From positions 496,001 to 560,000 of the forward strand of contig CBDATC010000002.1 of the NCBI GenBank assembly GCA_965199765.1: a stretch of DNA of 64,000 bases, read 5' to 3'. The stretch comes from JAPOXR01 sp965199765. GTDB taxonomy: Bacteria; Pseudomonadota; Alphaproteobacteria; Rhodobacterales; Rhodobacteraceae. Positions 27,430 to 36,011 of the stretch are shown piece by piece. Positions within the stretch are counted from its first letter, which is position 1. Every line of letters begins with the position of its first letter. Under the pieces are notes generated by a model. The model saw only the letters and a program-made list of their open reading frames with translations, had not been told where the DNA came from and did not search any database. The translations under genes and the position numbers were made by a program.

Positions 27430-29767
27430 GGTTCGGCACCAGCGTTACGATTTCCGGAACGAGCCAAAGCAGCGCCAACCCGCCAACCTGCAGCAATACA
27501 AACGGCGCTACACCTCGGTAAATGTGCCCCGTCGTGACTTCCGGCGGCGCAACGCCGCGAAGATAGAACAATGCAAATCCGAAAGGCGGGGTCAGAAAGG
27601 ACGTCTGAAGATTGACTGCGATCATGATGGTAACCCAAGCAGGATCGAATGTTCCGCCATAGATCACCGGTCCCACAATCGGCACGACGATGTAAATAAT
27701 CTCTAAGAAATCAAGCACAAATCCCAAAATGAACAGCATGATCATGACCATCAGGAACACCGTCCATTCCTGATCAAAACTGCGAAGAAAGTCTTGGATG
27801 TAATGCTCTCCGCCGAACGAAATCACCACCAGATTGAGCAGTTGCGATCCAATCAAAATCGTGAAAACCATTGACGTTACTTTGGCAGTCTCTCGAACAA
27901 CCGCCGTCAAAATCTTGCCGTTGAACAAAATCCAAAGTGAATAGAACAGCCCGACCATCGCTGTTGTGTAGGCGGCTTGCGCAACCAAGAATGCAACCCA
28001 ATTGTCGAATCCGATACCGTCAACCGTAATTCGAAGGTCAAAGTTCAAACCTGCCAGAATCATAATCACAATGGCGAAGCTAGCGATAATTACCAACTTG
28101 CCGCTTCGGCCCTGCTCCTGCAGATTGCGGTATGCAGCAAGCATGATTGCGCCTGCCGCGCCCAGCGCTGCCGCCGGCGTGGGATTCGTAATGCCTCCCA
28201 GTATTGATCCCAAAACCGCGACGATCAAAACCAGCGGCGGAAAGACAACACGCACCAATTCGTTCTTGGCCAAAGTTTGCGCAGCATTCCAGCAGCCGTA
28301 GCCGGTTAAAGCCAACGGAAGCCCAAGCATAACAATCAGCAGACCTGAAGAGGTTAATGGAGTGATGAACAGCAAGTCGATCAAAACCGCGAGCCCGACA
28401 CCCGCTCCACCAATCAACAACGGCCTTGCATCGGCTAATAGCGATACTCCCCGCGCCGCCGCCAGCACCAATGCAAGCAATAGGAATGATACGACAACAC
28501 CAATAGATAGCGGCGCAGCGCTTTCAAGCTGAGTCCTTCGCGATTCGTCACGTTCGGCTTCTGTGAGTTCTCGGCGCGGTGAATCCTGCCCAGAAGCCAT
28601 GATCTCCGCCTGCGTTTGAACCGACCGATCCCATTTTTCTTGGCCGTGCAAAGCAATCATCGATGACTTGCATTGATCAGACACATTCGTTCTGAGCTCG
28701 GCAGATTGACCGATTTGCGTATAACGTTCGTCAATAATGCTTCGGCTGCCGACCAGCCCGACTTGAGCTGCCAAAACCACAATCGCGATCAACGACAAAG
28801 GAACGCCCAGAAGCCAGATTACCCGATGCATGAGCGAGACTCGTTCCCCAGGTTCTCCGATCGCCGGAACAGGAGGCGCTTTCGTTGGGTTCAGAAGCGC
28901 ATAACCGAACGCAATCAGAGCATAGAGAAGGGCCAGCATCAGTCCTGGCAAGATTGCGGCCTGAAACAGTGTTCCTACCGATACCACTGCCGCCTTGCCG
29001 AGATAGGTCAGTGCATCTTTGCAGCCAGCTGCGATAGCACGAGTTTCCTGCGCTGTTGAATAAATGTCGGCCGCGAGAGTTCCTAACAAAACAATGACAA
29101 TCGAAGGTGGAATGATCTGACCGAGCGTCCCCGATGCAGCGATGACACCGGTCGCCAATTCCGGCGAGTACCGATTCCGGAGCATCGTAGGAAGGGACAG
29201 TAAACCCATGGTAACGACAGTGGCGCCAACGATCCCGGTTGATGCCGCCAAAAGTGCGCCGACGACAACGACCGATACCGCTAAACCGCCTGGCAAAGGT
29301 CCGAAGACTCTCGCCATCGTCGTCAAGAGATCATTCGCAATGCGGGAACGTTCAAGCGTTATGCCCATCAGGACAAACATGAGCACTGCGAGAAGGGTTT
29401 CGATTGACTGGCCTGCCAGCACCCGCTCATTTATTCGATTGACAATGAACGACACCCGGCGGTCTAATGCTTCTTCCCAACCTCCGGGAAACACAGGAGT
29501 CTCGATAACGGGTAAATCCGGGTATCGAAATAAAGATATATCAATCCGGGCGACACCGTCTGCCTGCAAAGCGGCATATTCTGCGCTGGATGTATCTACA
29601 GCTTGGTGGATAAGCAATCCGGCGTTGTCAAGAGCGGCAATTAAACCAAACGAAATGACAGCCGCGCCGCCGATCGCAAATCCCACTGGGAAACCAGACA
29701 AAATTCCGCTGAACAGACAGAGAAAGACCACAATCAGACCGATTTCGATCCCGTCGAGTCCTAGCAT
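27416..29767 (-). CDS. TRAP transporter large permease (DctM type) with long insertions
   Basis: 783 residues, against about 430 for a minimal DctM. This is the sodium-coupled transport subunit of the tripartite periplasmic transporter. Family motifs are clear: SGFPVGFAIGGAAVISFG near the N-terminus, LMGITLERSRIANDLL, LAASTGIVGATVVTMGLLSL, GVIAASGTLGQIIPPSIVIV and, late, SILGGITNPTPAAALGAAGA. Two insertions stand out: about residues 50-110 (periplasmic-looking, hydrophilic) and about 290-490, which adds membrane helices around a charged loop. Large forms like this are known with TakP-type binding proteins. It follows the small subunit by 22 bases. Confidence 0.92.
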   Translation of the reverse strand: MLGLDGIEIGLIVVFLCLFSGILSGFPVGFAIGGAAVISFGLIAALDNAGLLIHQAVDTSSAEYAALQADGVARIDISLFRYPDLPVIETPVFPGGWEEALDRRVSFIVNRINERVLAGQSIETLLAVLMFVLMGITLERSRIANDLLTTMARVFGPLPGGLAVSVVVVGALLAASTGIVGATVVTMGLLSLPTMLRNRYSPELATGVIAASGTLGQIIPPSIVIVLLGTLAADIYSTAQETRAIAAGCKDALTYLGKAAVVSVGTLFQAAILPGLMLALLYALIAFGYALLNPTKAPPVPAIGEPGERVSLMHRVIWLLGVPLSLIAIVVLAAQVGLVGSRSIIDERYTQIGQSAELRTNVSDQCKSSMIALHGQEKWDRSVQTQAEIMASGQDSPRRELTEAERDESRRTQLESAAPLSIGVVVSFLLLALVLAAARGVSLLADARPLLIGGAGVGLAVLIDLLFITPLTSSGLLIVMLGLPLALTGYGCWNAAQTLAKNELVRVVFPPLVLIVAVLGSILGGITNPTPAAALGAAGAIMLAAYRNLQEQGRSGKLVIIASFAIVIMILAGLNFDLRITVDGIGFDNWVAFLVAQAAYTTAMVGLFYSLWILFNGKILTAVVRETAKVTSMVFTILIGSQLLNLVVISFGGEHYIQDFLRSFDQEWTVFLMVMIMLFILGFVLDFLEIIYIVVPIVGPVIYGGTFDPAWVTIMIAVNLQTSFLTPPFGFALFYLRGVAPPEVTTGHIYRGVAPFVLLQVGGLALLWLVPEIVTLVPNLMAD

Positions 29768-29789
29768 CCGTCACCTCTTCCAGCTGGAA

Positions 29790-30677
29790 TCACGTCGTAT
29801 TTCCAACGGTTGTCTGATCCAAACGATCCAAATCCAAATACTTGCCCTCGGACTTAGGCCCTTCACGATATTCTAGAAGTGATCGGTAGAAGAACGCGAT
29901 GGCTTGCAGGAAAATCAAGGCGGTGAATGCAACCAGCAGGACCTTAAAGAGAAAATACGCATCAAATCCGTTACCGGCAAAACCGATCGTTTCGACATTC
30001 CAGCGCACTGCTCGAGCCTTCAATAGCAACCTCTCGAGTGAGTCCGACGCTGACGGTTTGGGAACAATCAAATGGCGCCACATAAAGAACCAAGCATACA
30101 GCCATATCAAAATCATAGCGGGAATCATGAAAAACAAAGCCCCTGCCATATCGATGATTTTCTTGGCCCGATAAGAAACTCGCGCGTAAATCAAGTCGAC
30201 TCTGACATGCCCACCCTGAATAAATGTGTATCCGCAGCAGAGACACACAACCATCGAATTATAGAGTTTGAGTTCGTCGCCATACCAACTGAGATCCTTG
30301 GTGAACGCATAACCGAAAGGCGAGATAGAGATTTCAGAGACGCGAAAAATACGCTGAAGCGCAATGACCATGACCTGCTGCACAACCATGAACAACCCTG
30401 CCCATGCGAAAATGCGACCTATCCAATTTCCGATGAACTCAAAAACGCGGACAGTCCCCCACATCACGCGTTTTTTCCACAGACCAAGTCCGGTTAAGAT
30501 AAAAAAAGCTACCAGCATAACAAACAGAAACTCAATGGACGCACCATAATAAATGAAGCGCATAAGTGCCTGTTTGTCGGACCAATTGAGCCACAATTCC
30601 GGATTCAGGAGAGCATAGACGAAATGATATGGCGCCAATGCAATATTGACAAAAAACGCCAATAGCGTGTCAATCAT
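29790..30677 (-). CDS. TRAP transporter small permease (DctQ type)
   Basis: Four-helix membrane subunit bridging the binding protein and the large permease. From the ATG at 30677 it has 295 residues, longer than the usual 160-200 but typical of TakP-linked systems. Helices include FLFVMLVAFFILTGLGLW, LFMVVQQVMVIALQRIF and ALFFMIPAMILIWLYAWFFMW; SMVVCLCCGYTFIQGGHVRVD is the conserved DctQ region. An in-frame start at 30704 would add nine residues. It lies between the binding protein and the large permease, with a hairpin upstream. Confidence 0.9.
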   Translation of the reverse strand: MIDTLLAFFVNIALAPYHFVYALLNPELWLNWSDKQALMRFIYYGASIEFLFVMLVAFFILTGLGLWKKRVMWGTVRVFEFIGNWIGRIFAWAGLFMVVQQVMVIALQRIFRVSEISISPFGYAFTKDLSWYGDELKLYNSMVVCLCCGYTFIQGGHVRVDLIYARVSYRAKKIIDMAGALFFMIPAMILIWLYAWFFMWRHLIVPKPSASDSLERLLLKARAVRWNVETIGFAGNGFDAYFLFKVLLVAFTALIFLQAIAFFYRSLLEYREGPKSEGKYLDLDRLDQTTVGNTT

Positions 30678-30729
30678 GGTGAGACTACAAAAAACACGCT
30701 GCACGGACCTGTCGGTCCGCCTTGATGAA

Positions 30730-30757
30730 CGGCTTTCCCCGTTTGAGGGGAAAGCCG
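30730..30757. promoter_or_regulatory. Strong hairpin between TRAP binding-protein and permease genes
   Basis: An 11-bp perfect stem (CGGCTTTCCCC with GGGGAAAGCCG) with a 6-base loop. There is no T-run on the minus-strand side. Such hairpins commonly stabilise or partly terminate the transcript, so that binding protein exceeds permease. Confidence 0.65.
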
Positions 30758-30776
30758 AATGGTGCGTTTTCTGTGA

Positions 30777-31856
30777 TCAAAAGATCGCTGTGCGAGTGCG
30801 CTGACGCGCAAATTCACCGGATGACTTGTCATGCCACTCGTAAGAGGTCAGCATTGATGAAATGTGACTATCATATATCGCCGCAAATAAAGGATCGTCG
30901 CGGTTTTCATCCAAAACTTTCTTTGATGCCGCGCCGAACGCATCCCAGACAGAATCTGGGAATACATTTACCTCGACTCCCGACGCGATAAGCCGCTGCA
31001 ACGCCGTAGAGTTTTGGGACAAAAATAATGCCAGAGTCCACTCATTTGCATGTGCTGCGACAGATTCTATGACTCCCTGCTGCGACGGTGTCAGCGATTC
31101 GAATACTTCCCGGTTCACCGCCAGCGACAGGGCCGCGCCCGGCTCATGGAATCCAGCAGTGTAGTAAATCTTGGTGATTTCGTGAAATCCTGCCATTTCA
31201 TCAGCCCAAGGACCAATCCACTCGGTCCCATCAATTGATTTCGACGCCAGGGCTTGATACACTTCTCCGCCGGGAATATTCTGCACCGAAGCACCGAGTT
31301 CGCCTAAAGCCACACCACCTAGGCCCGGCATTCTGAATTTCAATCCTTTGAAATCATCGGGTGAGTTAATTCTCTTGTTAAACCATCCGCCAGACTGCGC
31401 ACCGGTATTTCCAGCGATGAATGACTTCAGACCAAAGATCTGGCCCAGCTGATCGTGGAGTTCATGCCCTCCGCCATGATAATACCAAACTCTGATTTCT
31501 TCAGCTGTCATTCCGAATGGCACGCATGTGAAGAATGCATAAGCTGGATGCTGTCCAATAAAGTAATAGTCAGGCGCGTGATATATGTCGGCTTGGCCCG
31601 ATGTTACGGCATCGAAACACTCAAGCGGACCAACAAGTTCCCCAGCCGCTTTGAGGTCAACCGTAACTTGTCCGTCGGTCAGCGTGGTGATTTTATCGGC
31701 GCAGAACTGCGCACTGTCGTGCACACCAGCAAAGCCGCGCGGCCAGCTGGTTACCATTGTCAAAGTTCTTTTGTTCTGTGCGATTGCAGGTGCTGCCAAA
31801 CCCGTAGCGGCAATCCCTCCTAGGGCTGCTGTTGAAAGAAAAGCACGTCGCTTCAT
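30777..31856 (-). CDS. TRAP transporter periplasmic binding protein, TakP-like (2-oxo acid type)
   Basis: 359 residues. The leader MKRRAFLSTAALGGIAATG, ending in APAIAQ, is a Tat-type signal with a twin-arginine core. Binding-site regions match TakP-family proteins: GLKFRMPGLGGVALGELG, with the substrate-anchoring Arg, and KSIDGTEWIGPWADEMAGF. Characterised TakP proteins bind pyruvate and other 2-oxo acids with a cation; the substrate here is inferred. It is first in the three-gene TRAP series. Its promoter should lie at 31857-32160, next to an IS256 remnant. Confidence 0.9.
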   Translation of the reverse strand: MKRRAFLSTAALGGIAATGLAAPAIAQNKRTLTMVTSWPRGFAGVHDSAQFCADKITTLTDGQVTVDLKAAGELVGPLECFDAVTSGQADIYHAPDYYFIGQHPAYAFFTCVPFGMTAEEIRVWYYHGGGHELHDQLGQIFGLKSFIAGNTGAQSGGWFNKRINSPDDFKGLKFRMPGLGGVALGELGASVQNIPGGEVYQALASKSIDGTEWIGPWADEMAGFHEITKIYYTAGFHEPGAALSLAVNREVFESLTPSQQGVIESVAAHANEWTLALFLSQNSTALQRLIASGVEVNVFPDSVWDAFGAASKKVLDENRDDPLFAAIYDSHISSMLTSYEWHDKSSGEFARQRTRTAIF

Positions 31857-32164
31857 TATTATTACTCCGAATTATACGCCAGTTTCTGGCTAAATCGACA
31901 CGGATTTAAACTACAATATCTAGCAATAATCAAGTCAATTGATGCAAAGGCAACCAAGCTACTAACTGATCTTCAATTGTTTGGTGGGCCTCAGCTTCTC
32001 CTTTCTCGACCTGAGCCTCACGGCAAAGACGTCTGTTTTACAGCTGCCCGTGTGTTTTTGAGGTGGAAAATCCATCTTGATCAGCAATTTGCGTCCGACC
32101 GGTTCAATTGTCACTTTATACAATCTGTCGACACTGATGAAATGGCTGAGGACGACTGGTAGCT
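31857..32164. other. Upstream region of the TRAP series, no gene
   Basis: About 300 bases between the TRAP binding-protein start and the IS256 derivative. AT-rich near 31860-31960, consistent with a promoter for the minus-strand genes. No specific operator was recognised. Confidence 0.4.
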
Positions 32165-32670
32165 CCCAGAATCTTTCGCACTTTCGATCATGCGAAGGCG
32201 GCACCGTTATGTTGAAGTTTCATCTCGCGCAGCGGATCCATATTCCTATAATTTCGCCTGCTCCACTGTGTGCCGGCGACGTGTTTAAACCTGGCCGCAT
32301 CCAGGCAGAGACGGGATTGACCATCGGGAAAGACCCAGGGACCTTGGTCTGTCTTCGAATTTCCTTCATCAGCCGTTCCAGCTAATTGTTCGTACTAACT
32401 TTACGCCAATGGCGGCAGGAAGCGATACGCTGCGCACTTCGGTTCGTTCATATCGAGCCGCGCCGCAAAGTTGATCAGCTTCGGCATCCAACAGTGTGTT
32501 CAGCGTCTCCTCAACCGCGCCCCTGACCATTTCACCCAGGTGATCCTTGATCCTCGCCTCATTGATGCGAATTGTGTCTCCAATCGGCTTATCGTCTTTC
32601 TCGTCCATTGTCGGTTCTCTCTGTCTGAAAGGAACCGCCGGCAAAAGCGAATGTTCGAAAGATTCTATAT
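32165..32670 (-). mobile_element. Internally deleted IS256-type element
   Basis: About 505 bases with element ends on both sides: AGAATCTTTCGCACTTTC at 32168-32185 and the reverse form GTTCGAAAGATTCTA at 32653-32667. On the minus strand it begins with the transposase N-terminus (INEARIKDHLGEMVRGAVEE, then LNTLLDAEADQLCGAARYER) and jumps at about 32395 to the C-terminal region (LERLMKEIRRQTK, frameshifted). Around 250 central codons with the catalytic residues are gone. It has MITE-like structure and could only be moved by a transposase acting in trans. Confidence 0.85.
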
Positions 32671-32969
32671 GCTATCGGATTAACCGGAAGCTGCTTTAAA
32701 GCGCACTTATGTAAAAGCAGGGAAACCTTTACCGAGCAGAGAAGAATGACAAAAAATACCTGCAGGGCAAAAATTAGAGCATTGCCTAGGCTCGAATTTT
32801 CTTGACGCCGCATGAGTTCATACTGACACAACACCTCAAAAACAACGGATTAACTCGCTTTCGTTGTTGTTTGACGATTCGTGGGTAATTGAAAGATCCG
32901 TTGTCTGACTTCGTGCGCAAAATAATTCTGCGGGTCGGTCAACAAAAACTGTTTGATGAGTGCCAGTGT

Positions 32970-33371
32970 TCAACCACGGAGCTGGAAGATAGTGGTTTCG
33001 TGTAAGCGATTAATTAGATTCTTCTCAATTTCCCTTAAGACATTCCTAACCCGGGTTTGCAAGGCGTGTTCAACTTTGCATTCGGCAGCTTGTTCCGCAT
33101 CGCTGGCGGAGACTATGCATTGATCCAAAGCCAGATATACATCGGCCAAGGTGATCTCCTCGGAAGATTTTGCAAGCCTCCATCCGCCGGCATGACCCTT
33201 GGCAGAGGTGAGAATCCCAGCTTCCCGCAGTCGACCCAATACTCGTCGAACCACGACTGGATTGGTTCCCGCATGATCCGCAATGTCAGCAGACGTCTGT
33301 ACGCGGCCAGGATCCTCAGCCATATGGCTCAGAGTATGCAAAGCAAGAGACAGTCGACTATTTCGTTTCAT
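32970..33371 (-). CDS. Rrf2-family transcriptional regulator
   Basis: 133 residues. The winged-helix N-terminus is typical: RLSLALHTLSHMAEDPGRVQ, DIADHAGTNPVVVRRVLGRL, then AKGHAGGWRLAKSSEEITLADVY. The three-cysteine cluster of Fe-S Rrf2 proteins (IscR, NsrR) is not complete: I see only two Cys (DQCIVS and AECKVEH), so a cluster is uncertain. It is divergent from the COG0523 GTPase gene with about 100 bases between the starts, and a perfect palindrome lies in that gap. It probably controls itself and the GTPase pair. Confidence 0.88.
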   Translation of the reverse strand: MKRNSRLSLALHTLSHMAEDPGRVQTSADIADHAGTNPVVVRRVLGRLREAGILTSAKGHAGGWRLAKSSEEITLADVYLALDQCIVSASDAEQAAECKVEHALQTRVRNVLREIEKNLINRLHETTIFQLRG

Positions 33372-33424
33372 GCTTAGTCCTTGTTGCCTAAGAAGCGTAT
33401 AATAGTTTCGGTTGCATTTGTCTA

Positions 33425-33441
33425 GTAACTATGGTAGTTAC
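33425..33441. promoter_or_regulatory. Palindromic operator candidate between rrf2 and the COG0523 gene
   Basis: GTAACTA and TAGTTAC are exact reverse complements around TGG. It lies 31 bases before the GTPase start and 53 bases before the Rrf2 start. It could be the Rrf2 site, or a Zur-like site given the downstream genes. Confidence 0.5.
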
Positions 33442-33472
33442 GTTACGAGATGAAACTGCTGCGGAGTTCACT

Positions 33473-34684
33473 ATGTCCAATGCCCGTCTTCCTGTGACGG
33501 TTCTTTCCGGATTTTTAGGTGCTGGGAAAACCACACTGCTAAACCAAATTCTTAACAACCGTGAAGGCCGTCGGGTTGCAGTGATCGTGAACGATATGTC
33601 CGAGGTCAATATAGACGCGGATCTCGTGCGGGCTGAAACCGAGCTTAGCCGAACGGATGAAACCTTGGTCGAGATGTCGAATGGCTGCATATGCTGCACG
33701 CTTCGCGATGACTTGCTGAATGAAGTGCGCCGCCTTGCCGCTGAAAAGCGCTTCGATTACCTGTTGATTGAGTCAACCGGCATATCCGAACCCTTGCCCG
33801 TCGCGGCAACCTTCGACTTTCGCGATGAAAACGGCAATAGCCTGTCCGATGTGGCTCGGCTTGATACGATGGTCACCGTGGTCGATGCAGCAAATCTGCT
33901 TAATGATTTTTCATCGCATGATTTCCTCCGCGACCGGGGCGAAACCATGGGTGAGGAAGACGAACGCACGCTTGTTCATCTGCTGACCGACCAGATCGAA
34001 TTCGCCGATGTCGTGATACTGAACAAAGTCGATGTTGCAGGGCCGGAAAAAGTCGATGCGGCCCGAAAGATCATCCGAAGCTTGAATGCGGACGCCGAAA
34101 TAATCGAGACTAATCAATCGGCTGTGGCAAGCGAGAAGATCCTCGACACCGGACTTTTCGACTTCGAGCAGGCGCACGAACACCCGATGTGGGCAAAGGA
34201 GCTTTACGGTTTTGCCGATCACGTGCCTGAGACCGAGGAATACGGAGTGACTTCACATATCTATCGGGCACGGCTTCCCTTCGTGCCGGGAAGCATTCAT
34301 CAACTCCTCAACAGTCATCTGCCAGGAGTGATCCGCGCAAAGGGACACTTTTGGATATCGACACGACCTGATTGGGTGGTTGAATTCTCGCTCGCCGGTG
34401 CGTTGTCCAGCATCAGACCGCTCGGCAACTGGTGGGCCTCGGTGCCGGAAGAGCTGAGACCTACCCATGACGACGCCAAAGCCTACATGCACGATCATTG
34501 GCGAGAGCCATGGGGCGACCGGCGCCAAGAGATTGTCTTTATCGGCACGGGCATCGACTGGCCAACCCTGAAAGCGCGATTGGACGAGTGTCTTGTGCCC
34601 GATGCCAGTGCCGCAGGTATTAGTAGATTGCCCGTTTACCCAGATCCTTTCCCGATTTGGGGACAGACGGACAAGGCTGCATGA
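33473..34684 (+). CDS. COG0523 (CobW/ZigA-type) metal-handling GTPase
   Basis: 403 residues from the ATG at 33473; an upstream in-frame GTG/ATG would add non-conserved residues and cover the palindrome. Walker A is LSGFLGAGKTTLLNQIL (near residue 12), the metal-binding CxCC motif is NGCICCTLRDDLL, and the nucleotide motif NKVD is in VVILNKVDVAG. The C-terminal CobW domain contains FWISTRPDWVVEFSLAGA. COG0523 members deliver or sense zinc (ZigA) or act in cobalamin synthesis; pairing with DUF1826 favours a zinc-limitation role. Its ATGA overlap with the next gene suggests translational coupling. Confidence 0.9.
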   Translation: MSNARLPVTVLSGFLGAGKTTLLNQILNNREGRRVAVIVNDMSEVNIDADLVRAETELSRTDETLVEMSNGCICCTLRDDLLNEVRRLAAEKRFDYLLIESTGISEPLPVAATFDFRDENGNSLSDVARLDTMVTVVDAANLLNDFSSHDFLRDRGETMGEEDERTLVHLLTDQIEFADVVILNKVDVAGPEKVDAARKIIRSLNADAEIIETNQSAVASEKILDTGLFDFEQAHEHPMWAKELYGFADHVPETEEYGVTSHIYRARLPFVPGSIHQLLNSHLPGVIRAKGHFWISTRPDWVVEFSLAGALSSIRPLGNWWASVPEELRPTHDDAKAYMHDHWREPWGDRRQEIVFIGTGIDWPTLKARLDECLVPDASAAGISRLPVYPDPFPIWGQTDKAA

Positions 34685-35316
34685 CTTTCGTCAAGATGGC
34701 CGTGAAAGACGAAGCTTCGGGCGTGGGCTTCGCGGATAAGCCGGCGTCACTCAATTTGATTCAACAGCCATGGTGCGCAGCCGCTATTTTGCGGCGCCAA
34801 GTCCCGCCCGATATCCAGACTTGGCTGGATGACCTTGACCCTGAACTTTTGCCGCGGGGCCGCGTTATATTGCCTTCCGATGCAGTGGCCGCTGGTGTTC
34901 AACATCTCTGTGACCTGTCGGGTTTGCCTGACGGACACGAACGAAATTGGCTTCAGGACGATATCATTTCGTTGGCCGACATGTTCGCCGGTTTGATGTC
35001 CGCCGAGTTTCTGCGGTTGCGAATGGAAGCTGTAACCAACAACGCCTGTCGCAAATTCCATATCGATTCAATCGTTGCTCGATTAATCTGCACCTATCGC
35101 GGAACCGGGACGCAGTATGGGATTTCCATAGATGGTAAAGATCCGGATCAGGTGTTCACCGTGAAAACCGGAGCACCAATTCTGCTTCGCGGAAAACTCT
35201 GGCCGGAACGACCGAAGTCCGGGCTTTTGCATCGCTCGCCGCCGATCGAAGAAACTGGAGAAACCCGGCTCTTGTTAGTTTTGGACCCGGTGTTTGATCC
35301 GGAAGACGAAGCATAA
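34681..35316 (+). CDS. DUF1826 protein paired with the COG0523 GTPase
   Basis: 211 residues from the ATG at 34681, which overlaps the GTPase stop. Soluble, with no membrane segment. CAAAILRRQVPPDIQTWLD and FHIDSIVARLICTYRGTGTQ look like family core segments; the latter, with His and Asp, could bind metal. DUF1826 genes commonly sit beside zinc-responsive COG0523 genes, and the function is unknown. The end is well formed, with no sign of truncation. Confidence 0.8.
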   Translation: MTFVKMAVKDEASGVGFADKPASLNLIQQPWCAAAILRRQVPPDIQTWLDDLDPELLPRGRVILPSDAVAAGVQHLCDLSGLPDGHERNWLQDDIISLADMFAGLMSAEFLRLRMEAVTNNACRKFHIDSIVARLICTYRGTGTQYGISIDGKDPDQVFTVKTGAPILLRGKLWPERPKSGLLHRSPPIEETGETRLLLVLDPVFDPEDEA

Positions 35317-36011
35317 CGTACGACCAAGGTTCAAATAGCAGTGTCTTGACGATCAAATAGTCGCGTTCAAAAGCCAGCCGGTCCCATCAAGGCTTCGGTC
35401 GCTTAATGCTGAGCTGTCTTCGTATCCGCACCGATGTCGCACAACCAGGCAAGAGGTTGCGAAAGTCCTTGTTTCCTCGATTCAAACAGAATCCGGTCTC
35501 TCTTAGATTCCCTCCGTTGATTCACAATCTACCAATTGAGAAAGTCCATTGGCTGGACCGAATCGCTCATGTCTTCAATCATCTGTTGAAATTCTGCTGA
35601 ATCGGTTTGTTGATCGAAATAGCGCCAGCGTGTCGTCTGATTTTCTCAATACAAGCTTCATCAATTGACTGGTTCCATATGAACATGAGAAGCTCGGAGA
35701 AAGATCAGTGAAACTATGGCAAGGTTCAGTCCAAAGCGACAATTGAGTTCTCGTATATGTGCGGTTCACTTGGAGTCTATCTGGGGCAGCGCCGATTGAG
35801 TTTCATATGCGTTTGGCACACGGAATTTCCCCACTGAATTTGGCAATTTTGTGAACACTTCCTCCAAATTTGCATCTATTCAAAAGTTTCGACGGCTACT
35901 TCGGTTGCTCGCATTCAAACCTATGCTGTAAATTGCATTGGAAATCATTGACGCTTCCCACTGCAAAACCTATTTTTGTGGGTCAAACTTAAGCTAGCGA
36001 TAAATTTCAAT
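35317..36011. other. About 695-base region before ilvB without a recognised gene
   Basis: It should include the ilvBH promoter and leader. I looked for a leader peptide rich in Leu, Ile and Val codons followed by a terminator hairpin and did not find one. The last 200 bases are AT-rich. No conserved coding sequence is evident on either strand. Confidence 0.5.
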
